Shown here: positions 7,462-14,408 of the stretch, one piece after another
How the letters are laid out: the number at the start of each line of letters is the position of its first letter
Numbering within the stretch: the first letter of the stretch is position 1
From: an uncultured Clostridia bacterium
Lineage (GTDB): Bacteria > Bacillota > Clostridia > Christensenellales > Aristaeellaceae
Length of the DNA stretch: 19,296 bases
Direction: 5' to 3'
Assembly (NCBI GenBank): GCA_934647305.1
Contig: CAKUFI010000049.1
Coordinates: forward strand, 1 to 19,296
Notes under the pieces: model-generated
The model's database searches: none
Seen by the model: only the letters and a program-made list of their open reading frames with translations
What the model was told of the DNA's origin: nothing
Position numbers and translations under genes: made by a program

Positions 7462-8016
7462 TTACTTCTCGAAGAAGTGCGCCTCGACGCGGGCGCAGAG
7501 CTGATGGTACAGGCGGATGTGCTCCTCCTGCACGCGGTAGGTTTCTTTTTCCGGCACGTCGAGCAGCAGGTCGGCCTCCTCGCCCATTTTTCCGCCGCCC
7601 AGGCCGGTCAGCGCCACGGTGTGCATGCCCAGCTGCCTTGCCGCGCGCATCGCCATGAGCACGTTCTTCGCGTTGCCCGAGGTGGAGATGCCCAGCAGTA
7701 CGTCGCCTTCGCGGCCGTAGGCCAGCACCTGCTGCGCGTAGACGCACTCGCCGCCCAGGTCATTGTTGATCGCCGAAATCACCGAGCCCTGCGCCGTGAG
7801 GTCGATGGCAGGCAGGCCCCTCTGCAGCCGGTCACAGCCGGTCGCGCGAATCATCGCCTCGTCAACCGGGCGCTTTTTCAGAAAGCCCTTGACCAGCTCG
7901 CCCACGATGTGCGCGCTGTCAGCTGAGCTGCCGCCGTTTCCGCAGACCAGCAGCTTTCCTCCCTTTGCAAAGCAGTCGATGAGCAGGCTCACCGCTTCGT
8001 CCAGTGTGTTTCTCAT
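7462..8016 (-). CDS. SIS-domain sugar-phosphate isomerase, GmhA (sedoheptulose-7-phosphate isomerase) type
   Basis: 184 residues, one sugar-isomerase domain of the length usual for GmhA. CGNGGSSADSAH (25-36) and GISTSGNAKNVL (109-120) are the sugar-phosphate binding motifs. Glu40 in GELVKGF and His171 in RVQEEHIRLYH, with Gln163, occupy the places of catalytic Glu65, His180 and Gln172 of Escherichia coli GmhA. That enzyme makes heptose 7-phosphate for cell-surface glycans. No other heptose gene (hldE, gmhB) is in the window, so an orphan role is possible; DiaA-like initiation proteins share this fold. GAGAGGAG precedes the ATG. It follows the ABC gene by 21 bp in the same operon. Confidence 0.85.
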   Translation of the reverse strand: MRNTLDEAVSLLIDCFAKGGKLLVCGNGGSSADSAHIVGELVKGFLKKRPVDEAMIRATGCDRLQRGLPAIDLTAQGSVISAINNDLGGECVYAQQVLAYGREGDVLLGISTSGNAKNVLMAMRAARQLGMHTVALTGLGGGKMGEEADLLLDVPEKETYRVQEEHIRLYHQLCARVEAHFFEK

Positions 8017-8037
8017 GTTTCGTATGCTCCTCTCAGT

Positions 8038-9813
8038 CTAATCTGCCAACGCGAACTGACTGTTGTATAGCGTAGCATAGAAACCATTCTTTTGCAGGAG
8101 CTGCTCGTGATTGCCCTGTTCCACCACGTGACCATCCTTCATGACGAGGATCACGTCCGCGTCGCGAATGGTGGACAGGCGGTGCGCCACGACGAAGGTG
8201 GTGCGCCCCTGCATCATGTGGTTAAAGGCCTGCTGGATGCGGATCTCGGTGCGGGTGTCGATCGAGGAGGTGGCCTCGTCCAGGATCAGCATGGGCGGCA
8301 GGCGCAGCATGATACGCGCGATGCACAGCAGCTGCTTCTGGCCCTGGGAGAGCAGGCCGCCGTCCTCGCCGATGGGCGTGTCGTAGCCCTGCGGCAGGCG
8401 GGTGATGAAGCCGTGGGCGTGCGCCGCCTTGGCTGCCTCGACCATCTGCTCGTCGGTCGCGTCCGGGCGGGCCATGAGCAGGTTTTCGCGGATGGTGCCC
8501 GCCTTGAGCCAGGTTTCCTGCAGCACCATGCCGTAGTTGTGGCGCAGGCTCCTGCGGGTAATGTCGCGCACGTCGGTGCCGTCGACCGTGATCGCGCCCG
8601 AGTTCACGTCGTAAAAGCGCATCAGCAGGTTGATCAGCGTGGTCTTGCCGCAGCCGGTCGGGCCGACGATGGCCACGCGCTCGCCGGGGCGAACCTTGAG
8701 GTTGAAGTGCTCGATCAGGCGGCGCTCAGGCACATAGGAGAAGCTCACGTCATTGAGCTCGACATGCCCCTTCGCATCGGTCAGCACGCGGGCGTTTTCC
8801 GCGTCGGGCACCTGCGGCGGCTGCTCGATCAGCGCGAAAATGCGGGAGGCGCAGGCCAGCGCGTTCTGCAGCTCGGTCATCACGCCGGAAATCTCGTTGA
8901 AGGGCTTGGTGTACTGGTTCGCGTAGGACAGGAGCGCCGACAGATTGCCCACGGTGAAGGGAACCGCCGCGCCCGCCGTGCCCACGCACACCAGCGCGCC
9001 CGTAAGCGCCACCGCCGCGTACACCACGCTGTTGACGAAGCGAGTGCAGGGGTTGGTAAGCGAGGAGAAGAAAATCGCCTTAAGCGAGCAGGCGGCCAGC
9101 TGCTCGTTGCCCTCGTCAAAGTCGACGAGCGAGCGCGCCTCGTGGCCGAACGCCTTGACCACCTTCTGGTTGCCGATCATCTCGTCGATCAGCGCGGTCT
9201 GGCTGGCGCGCTTTTCGGACTGCTGCTTGAACAGATCGTAGGTGTGCCGCGCGATGAAGCGGGCCACGACAAACGACAGCGGTGTGAGCAGGATCACCAC
9301 CAGCGCGATGCCCGGCCGGATGGACAGCATGAAGCCCAACGTGCCCAGGATGGTCAGCACGCCGGTGAACAGCTGGGTAAAGCCCATCAGCAGGCCGTCC
9401 GAGAACTGATCCACGTCGGCAATGACCCGGCTGACGATCTCGCCCACCGGGTGCGCGTCGAGGTAACTAAGCGGCAGGATCATCAGCCGGTCGAAGGCCT
9501 CCCGGCGCACGTCGCGCACCACCTGGAAGGACACGCGGTTGTTGATCGTGGCCGTCAGCCACTGCATCAGCGCCGTCGCGCCCACGGCCAGCGCCACGCG
9601 CAGCAGCAGCCGTCCCACGCCGGCAAAGTCCACCTGGCCCTTCCCCACGATCAGGTCGATTGCCTGGCCCAGCACGATGGGCACGTACAGCGTCAGCGCC
9701 ACGCTGCCCGCGCTCAGCAGAATCGACAGGCCGATCAGCAGGCGGTAGGGCGCGAGATACCTGAGCACCTTTTTCAGCGTGCCCTTGTCCGCCCTTTGCT
9801 TTTGCTTGCTCAT
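8038..9813 (-). CDS. ABC exporter half-transporter with canonical ATPase site (BmrD-like partner)
   Basis: 591 residues: an N-terminal six-helix membrane domain (about 20-310) fused to an ATPase domain. Walker A is GPTGCGKTTL (near 384-393), the signature is LSQGQKQ (near 488), Walker B is LILDEATSS with the catalytic Glu present, and the switch His is present in VVAHRLSTIRDAD. These are type IV (exporter-fold) multidrug or lipid exporters. The sister subunit encoded just upstream has an altered catalytic site, so the two form an asymmetric heterodimer like BmrCD, TmrAB or TM287/288. The ATG overlaps the upstream stop in ATGA and has GGAGGAGGAG before it. The substrate is unknown; peptide, drug or lipid export are all possible. 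Confidence 0.92.
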   Translation of the reverse strand: MSKQKQRADKGTLKKVLRYLAPYRLLIGLSILLSAGSVALTLYVPIVLGQAIDLIVGKGQVDFAGVGRLLLRVALAVGATALMQWLTATINNRVSFQVVRDVRREAFDRLMILPLSYLDAHPVGEIVSRVIADVDQFSDGLLMGFTQLFTGVLTILGTLGFMLSIRPGIALVVILLTPLSFVVARFIARHTYDLFKQQSEKRASQTALIDEMIGNQKVVKAFGHEARSLVDFDEGNEQLAACSLKAIFFSSLTNPCTRFVNSVVYAAVALTGALVCVGTAGAAVPFTVGNLSALLSYANQYTKPFNEISGVMTELQNALACASRIFALIEQPPQVPDAENARVLTDAKGHVELNDVSFSYVPERRLIEHFNLKVRPGERVAIVGPTGCGKTTLINLLMRFYDVNSGAITVDGTDVRDITRRSLRHNYGMVLQETWLKAGTIRENLLMARPDATDEQMVEAAKAAHAHGFITRLPQGYDTPIGEDGGLLSQGQKQLLCIARIMLRLPPMLILDEATSSIDTRTEIRIQQAFNHMMQGRTTFVVAHRLSTIRDADVILVMKDGHVVEQGNHEQLLQKNGFYATLYNSQFALAD

Positions 9814-11537
9814 TGCTCCTCCTCCTTCCGCTTGAACTGGGAAGCGTAGATTTCCTTGTAGACCTCGCAGGTCTCAAGCAGCTGCCCGTGCGTACCCACG
9901 CCCACCGCGCGGCCCTCGTCCAGCACCACGATCTGGTCGGCGTGCTGTATCGAGGAGGTGCGCTGCGAGACGATGAACAGTGTGGGCTTGGGCTCCATGT
10001 GGTAAAGCGCCTTGCGGAGCGCCGCGTCGGTCGCAAAGTCCAGCGCCGAGGAGCTGTCGTCCAGGATCAGGATCTTCGGCTGCTTCACCAGCGCGCGGGC
10101 GATGGTCAGGCGCTGGCGCTGGCCGCCGGACAGGTTCTTGCCGCCCTGCTCGATGACCTCGTCCAGGCCGTTTGGCTTGCCCAGCACGACCTCCGATGCC
10201 TGCGCGACTTCAAGCGCCCGCCACAGCGCCTCGTCGGTCGCCTGCTCATTGCCCCAGCGCAGGTTGTCGCGAATCGTTCCCTGGAAGAGCACAGCCTTCT
10301 GCGGCACCACGCCGATCTGCGCGCGCAGCTCCTCGACCGGCGTTTGACGCACATCGCGTCCGAACACGCGCACTGCGCCCTCGGTCGCCGTATAAAAGCG
10401 CGGAATCAGATTGACCAGCGACGTCTTGCCCGAGCCTGTGCCGCCGATCACACCGACGACCTCGCCCGGATGCACGCGCAGGCTGACGTCGATCAGGGAC
10501 GGCGCGCCCGCGCCCTCGTAGCGCAGGGAAGCGTGGTCAAACTCGACCGCAAGAGCCTCGTCGCCCGCCCGGCAGCCGTCCTTTTCCGGCTCGCCCGAGG
10601 GCAGATTCAGCACCGCCTGGATGCGCTTGGCGCAGGCGGCCGACTTGGTGATGTTGATGATCAGGTTGGCCAGCTTGATCAGCTCGACCAGGATCTGGGA
10701 CATGTAGTTATACAGCGCGACCACCTGACCCTGGGTCAGTATCCCCGCGTCCACGCGCACCGCGCCCTGACGAATCAGCGCCACGATGGCTAGGTTGATG
10801 ATGACGTAGGTCACCGGGTTCATCAGCGCCGACACCCGGCCGACCACCTTCTGCATGGCGGTCAGCTCGTCGTTGCGCGCGCCGAACTCGCGCACCTGCG
10901 CCTCCTCCTGCCCCAGCGCCCGCAGCACGCGCACGCCGGTCAGGTTCTCGCGCGTAATGCCCAGCACGCGATCCAGCTTCTCCTGCACCTTGCGGTACAG
11001 CGGAATGCAGGCCAGCATCACGCCGAACACCACCACCGACAGAAGCGGTATCGCGACCACGAACCACAGCGCACTCTTCACGTCGATCGTAAAGGCCATG
11101 ATCATCGCGCCGAACACCACAAAGGGTGACCTGAGCAGGAGTCTCAGCGTCAGGTTCAGGCCGGTCTGCACCTGGTTCATGTCGCTGGTCAGGCGCGTGA
11201 TCAGCGTCGAGGCGCCCAGGCGATCCAGCGTGGTATACGAAAATCCCTGTATGTGCTCAAACAGCGCGTGCTTGAGCTTCTTGACGAAGCCCACCGAGGC
11301 CTTCGCCGCGAAATACTGCGCCGTCAGCGAACAAGCCAGGCCCACCAAACCCAGCCCCACCAGCACCGCGCACAGGCCCACGATCGTGCCCCTGCTTTCC
11401 CCGCCGATGCCCCGGTCGATCAGCGCCGCAATCACCAGCGGCACCAACAGCTCGAACGTCGCCTCGATCAGCTTGAACAGCGGGCCCAGTATGCTTTCCT
11501 TCCGGTAGCCCTTCAGATAGCTTGCCAGCTTCCTCAT
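9810..11537 (-). CDS. ABC exporter half-transporter with degenerate ATPase site (BmrC-like partner)
   Basis: 575 residues, a six-helix membrane domain plus ATPase domain. Walker A GGTGSGKTSL (near 361-370) and signature LSGGQRQR (near 470) are intact. Walker B reads LILDDSSSALD, with Asp in place of the catalytic Glu, and the switch region reads FIVSQRTSS, with Gln instead of His. These are the known marks of the non-hydrolysing composite site of heterodimeric exporters, so the changes are expected and not signs of decay. It is the first gene of the minus-strand operon, under the promoter at 11567-11595, with GAGAGGAG before the ATG. The 4-bp overlap with the next gene supports equal synthesis of both subunits. 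Confidence 0.92.
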   Translation of the reverse strand: MRKLASYLKGYRKESILGPLFKLIEATFELLVPLVIAALIDRGIGGESRGTIVGLCAVLVGLGLVGLACSLTAQYFAAKASVGFVKKLKHALFEHIQGFSYTTLDRLGASTLITRLTSDMNQVQTGLNLTLRLLLRSPFVVFGAMIMAFTIDVKSALWFVVAIPLLSVVVFGVMLACIPLYRKVQEKLDRVLGITRENLTGVRVLRALGQEEAQVREFGARNDELTAMQKVVGRVSALMNPVTYVIINLAIVALIRQGAVRVDAGILTQGQVVALYNYMSQILVELIKLANLIINITKSAACAKRIQAVLNLPSGEPEKDGCRAGDEALAVEFDHASLRYEGAGAPSLIDVSLRVHPGEVVGVIGGTGSGKTSLVNLIPRFYTATEGAVRVFGRDVRQTPVEELRAQIGVVPQKAVLFQGTIRDNLRWGNEQATDEALWRALEVAQASEVVLGKPNGLDEVIEQGGKNLSGGQRQRLTIARALVKQPKILILDDSSSALDFATDAALRKALYHMEPKPTLFIVSQRTSSIQHADQIVVLDEGRAVGVGTHGQLLETCEVYKEIYASQFKRKEEEQ

Positions 11538-11566
11538 GTTCTATCTCCTCTCATTTTGTCTTTCCT

Positions 11567-11595
11567 ATTATACCACGGCGCGGTGCATATGTAAA
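11567..11595 (-). promoter_or_regulatory. Sigma-A type promoter of the ABC-SIS-GNAT operon
   Basis: On the minus strand, -35 TTTACA (11590-11595) and perfect -10 TATAAT (11567-11572) are 17 bp apart, with an A/T-rich stretch just upstream. Transcription should start near 11560, about 23 nt before the ATG. Confidence 0.85.
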
Positions 11596-11602
11596 ATATA
11601 TA

Positions 11603-11626
11603 TTCGCGAATTTTCGCATACGAAAA
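11603..11626. promoter_or_regulatory. Adjacent palindromes upstream of the ABC promoter (operator candidate)
   Basis: TTCGCGAA (11603-11610) is a perfect 8-bp palindrome and is directly followed by TTTTCG (11611-11616) with its inverted copy CGAAAA (11621-11626). They lie 8 bp upstream of the ABC -35 box in the divergent spacer shared with spo0A, a natural place for a regulator site. No regulator gene is adjacent. This is inferred from position and symmetry only. Confidence 0.35.
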
Positions 11627-11674
11627 GTGTATGGTTCGGGCCGGTTTTCGTCCGCTGCAGGCGCCTTTGACCAA

Positions 11675-11692
11675 AACGACAGGAAAGCGACA
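11675..11692 (-). promoter_or_regulatory. Tandem TGTCG sites, possible degenerate Spo0A boxes
   Basis: On the minus strand, TGTCGTT (11675-11681) and TGTCGCT (11686-11692) match 5 of 7 positions of the Spo0A box TGTCGAA and are 11 bp apart, one helical turn. They lie about 90 bp before spo0A, where autoregulation would be expected. The last two bases of the consensus are missing in both, so the call is tentative. I found no convincing spo0A promoter; TTGCCG (11726-11731) with TATAAA (11747-11752) has a short 15-bp spacer. Confidence 0.25.
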
Positions 11693-11777
11693 CGCAGGCG
11701 GGTCGGATCGTGTCATATTCGCCTCTTGCCGAGCATAATGAGTTAATATAAAATCGAAAAACAGGAGGAAAATCAAC

Positions 11778-12530
11778 ATGTCTACCGTTCGCCTGATTCT
11801 CGCGGATGACAACGCCGCCCTGCGAAAGGATATCGCGCAGGAGCTGGCCGCCTATGAGGACATTGAGGTGGTGGGCGAAGCGCCCGACGGCCTGGCCGCG
11901 CTGGAGGTGTGCGCCGCGCAGGAGGCGGACGTGCTGCTGCTGGACGTCATCATGCCGCGCATGGACGGCCTGAGCGTGCTCGCCGAGCTGCAGAAGCGCG
12001 AGAAGGCCCCGCGCGTGCTGGTCTTCACCGCCGTGGGAAACGACGGCGTAATCGCCCGCGCCATGGAACTGGGCGCCAGCTATTACATGATCAAGCCCAT
12101 CCAGACCCCGCTTCTGCACCGGCGCATCCTCGAGGTCGCCGACCTGCATCGCGCCGAGGAACCGCACGCCCCCGCGCCCGCCCGCGCCTCCGCCGATGAA
12201 CGCGTCGCCAACCTCTTCCTCACCCTGGGCATCCCCGCCCATATCAAGGGCTATCAGTACCTGCGCGAGGCCGTCCGCATGGTCATGGCCGACCACGAGC
12301 TCATCGGCCACATCACGGGACAGCTCTACCCCGGCGTCGCCCGGCGCTACGACACCTCCTCCAGCAAGGTCGAGCGCGCCATGCGCCACGCCATCGAGGT
12401 CGCCTGGAACCGCGGCCGCCTCGAAACCACCAACCGCCTGCTCGGCATGGACGTCTTCACCGAAAAGGACAAGCCCACCAACGGCGAATTCATCGCCCTC
12501 GTCGCCCAGAAGCTCTCCGACGCGGGCTAG
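11778..12530 (+). CDS. spo0A: Spo0A, master response regulator of sporulation
   Basis: 250 residues. The receiver domain has acidic Asp10/Asp11, the phosphoacceptor Asp56 (LLLDVIMP), Thr84 and Lys106, the same numbering as Bacillus subtilis Spo0A. A proline/alanine-rich linker (about 123-133) leads to the effector domain. There GIPAHIKGYQYLREAV and the recognition helix SKVERAMRHAIEVAWNRG are diagnostic, and KPTNGEFIALVAQKL closes the domain. Phosphorylated Spo0A binds 0A boxes and switches cells into sporulation. The ATG follows AGGAGG by about 9 nt. The gene stands alone: spoIVB, recN and argR, its usual neighbours, are absent, and family B repeat begins directly after its TAG stop. The TAG itself resembles the junction at tlyA. 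Confidence 0.96.
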   Translation: MSTVRLILADDNAALRKDIAQELAAYEDIEVVGEAPDGLAALEVCAAQEADVLLLDVIMPRMDGLSVLAELQKREKAPRVLVFTAVGNDGVIARAMELGASYYMIKPIQTPLLHRRILEVADLHRAEEPHAPAPARASADERVANLFLTLGIPAHIKGYQYLREAVRMVMADHELIGHITGQLYPGVARRYDTSSSKVERAMRHAIEVAWNRGRLETTNRLLGMDVFTEKDKPTNGEFIALVAQKLSDAG

Positions 12531-12827
12531 GAACGGGGGAGGAACGTTGGGGTTACGCCGGGGGAGGCCGCCTTTTTGAAAAAGGCGCCTCCCCCAGACC
12601 CTCTCCCGGAAAACACTTTGATCCACGCATCGAATCAGGTCACAGAAGCGCGGTTCCCCGAATGCGGGCGTTGCTTCGACGAGCAGCGTTCAGCGAACGT
12701 CATCGGACAGTGCCGACACCCACTTGCTGCCGCCGGATAGCACGCGACCCTGGCCGCCATAGATTGAAGCGGCCAGGGTCTGCGAATCCACGAAATCCTT
12801 CGTGGATTGACGGTCGGCATTGCCGAC
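12531..12827 (+). repeat. Family B intergenic repeat modules after spo0A
   Basis: This non-coding stretch is built of modules also found at 16370-16774. They are: GGAACGTTGGGG at 12541; a large hairpin whose arms are 12560-12577 and 12579-12595; a roughly 40-nt segment ending GATCCACG (to 12627) that matches the minus strand of 16613-16655; GCGGTTCCCCGAATG (12650-12664), seen twice inverted near 16522 and 16579; CCACTTGCTGCCGCC; and a perfect 12-bp stem, GACCCTGGCCGC (12746-12757) with 12769-12780. Two more hairpins follow: AATCCACGAA (12785-12794) with 12799-12808, and GTCGGC (12813-12818) with 12822-12827. The first large hairpin may terminate spo0A transcripts, but no T tract follows it. 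No ORF here looks real. Confidence 0.75.
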
Positions 12828-12839
12828 TCGGGCAGTGTA

Positions 12840-13001
12840 AATGTACAACGGCGGGCACGGGGCGGTTTTTGTAAATCCCATTTCCCAGAGAAAAAAGCGT
12901 TTCCTTGCAGGCTCCGCGCCCGAAAAATCTTCGATTTTTAGCGGAGACTGGAGAGGGTGGCAGTGGCGGGGGAGCCTGCTTCCCCGTCCACCGGCTTGTC
13001 A
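12840..13001 (+). repeat. Family A hairpin-cluster repeat, internally deleted copy
   Basis: This aligns with the minus strand of the right copy. It begins with a degenerate first hairpin (about 12860-12899), then the linker CGTTTCCTTGCAG (12898-12910). A nested second hairpin follows: outer arms 12912-12917 and 12941-12946, inner arms 12923-12929 and 12933-12939. Next come the invariant linker ACTGGAGAGGGTGGCAG (12947-12963), the GGGGAGC/GCTTCCCC hairpin, GTCCACC, and half of the last hairpin (CTTGTCA). Hairpins three to five of the other copies are absent. GGTGG at 12956-12960 can still pair with CCACC at 12988-12992. The last bases supply the stop codon of the convergent MATE gene. Confidence 0.8.
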
Positions 13002-14360
13002 GGCCGTGGTCGGCGCGATAATGCCCGGGGCGATTCGCCGGTAGCAGCGGGCGAAGTAAAGCGCCTCGGCCACGCCGGTGATCGTCCAGGAGAAGATGTA
13101 GAGCAGGTACAGCGAGGTGATCGTGTGGAAATACGCGAACACCGTATACACCCACGCCACGCGGAACACGCACGAGCCCATGATGACGATGATCATCGGC
13201 ACTACGCTCTTGCCCAGTCCGCGCGAGGCGGCGATCGTGCAGTCCATCAGCGCCGACACCGCATAGGAGAAGCTCATGATGGTCAGCCGCTCCATGCCCG
13301 CCTGCGCGACGGCCGGGTCGTTCGTAAACAGCGACAGGAAGGGCCTGCCGAACAGCAGCAGGGTCATGCCCAGTATGCCGCCCGCGAAGAAGGAATAGCC
13401 CAGGGATATAAAGTAGCTCCTGATGACCCGTTCGCGCCTGCCCGCGCCCAGGTTCTGGCTCATAAAGCTGGCGCAGGCGGTGTAGAACGCGGCCATCACG
13501 TCGTAGATCAGGCCGTCGGCGTTGGCCGCGGCGGCGTTCCCCGCGACCACGGTTGCGTCGAAGGAGTTCACGCCCGCCTGGATGAACAGGTTGGCGATGG
13601 CGAAGATGGCATTCTGACCGCCGGAGGGCACGCCCAGCGCCAGAATCTCGCGCGCCTTGCGCGCGTCCAGGCGCACCTCCCTAAAGCGCAGCGAATGCAT
13701 GCCGTCCTCCCTGTGCAGCGCCCGCACGATTAAAAAGGCGGACAGGCACTGCGAGGCCGCGCTGGCAATGGCCACGCCCGCCACGTCGAGCCGGCATACG
13801 ATCACGAAAAACAGGTTGAGCAGCACGTTGAGTATGCCTGCCGCCAGCAGGTAGTACAGCGGCTTTCGGGTGTTGCCCACCGCGCTGTAAACCGCGTTGC
13901 CGAAGTTGTAGATCGCCATGGCGGGCATGCCCAGGAAGTAAATGCGCAGGTACAGCGCCGCGCCCTCAAGCAGCTCCTCCTTGGTGTTGAGCAGGCGCAG
14001 CATCTGCGTGGCGAACAGCTCGCCCAGCGCCAGCAGCATGATGCCCAGTATGCCCATGATGAGCAGCGAGGTGTGCACCGTCGCGCGGGTGTCCTTTTCG
14101 CTCTTCGCGCCCACGCAGCGCGCCACCAGCACGTTCACGCCGGTGCCCACGCCGATCAGAAAGCCGGTAAACAGCGTCACCAGGATGGTCGTCGAGCCCA
14201 CCGCACCCAGCGCCGTGGAACCGGCGAACCGGCCCACGACGGCGATGTCCGACATGTTGAACAGTACCTGCAGCACGTTTGAAATCATCAGCGGCAGGCT
14301 GAAAAAGAGGATTTGCTTTCCCAGGCGTCCCTGCGTCAAATCCTGCTTTTCGCGATTCAT
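12999..14360 (-). CDS. MATE family efflux transporter
   Basis: 453 residues with about 12 hydrophobic helices arranged as two similar halves. The N-terminal segment LGKQILFFSLPLMISNVLQ followed by LFNMSDIAVVGRFAGSTALGA is the classic MATE start, with the internal repeat near the middle (VPSGGQNAIFAIANLFIQA). MATE proteins export cationic compounds in exchange for sodium or protons; the substrate is unknown. The second ATG (14360) is preferred because GGAGG lies 9 nt before it but touches the first ATG at 14369 directly. The gene follows the GH36 gene by 48 bp with no terminator between, so they are probably co-transcribed. The TGA stop lies in the family A repeat, so the native C-terminus may have been altered. 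Confidence 0.9.
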   Translation of the reverse strand: MNREKQDLTQGRLGKQILFFSLPLMISNVLQVLFNMSDIAVVGRFAGSTALGAVGSTTILVTLFTGFLIGVGTGVNVLVARCVGAKSEKDTRATVHTSLLIMGILGIMLLALGELFATQMLRLLNTKEELLEGAALYLRIYFLGMPAMAIYNFGNAVYSAVGNTRKPLYYLLAAGILNVLLNLFFVIVCRLDVAGVAIASAASQCLSAFLIVRALHREDGMHSLRFREVRLDARKAREILALGVPSGGQNAIFAIANLFIQAGVNSFDATVVAGNAAAANADGLIYDVMAAFYTACASFMSQNLGAGRRERVIRSYFISLGYSFFAGGILGMTLLLFGRPFLSLFTNDPAVAQAGMERLTIMSFSYAVSALMDCTIAASRGLGKSVVPMIIVIMGSCVFRVAWVYTVFAYFHTITSLYLLYIFSWTITGVAEALYFARCYRRIAPGIIAPTTA

Positions 14361-14408
14361 TGGATTCATCCTCCATTGATTCAGGGCCCATGCCCCGAGT
14401 TCTGCGCC

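Noticed and set aside
8092..10793. Long plus-strand frames opposite the ABC genes
   Set aside because: These are shadows of the two ABC proteins, whose Walker, signature and switch motifs are clear.
12700..13173. Small minus- and plus-strand ORFs across the spo0A-MATE spacer
   Set aside because: They run through hairpin repeats, have no ribosome site or recognisable domain, and are unlike each other in the homologous repeat copies.
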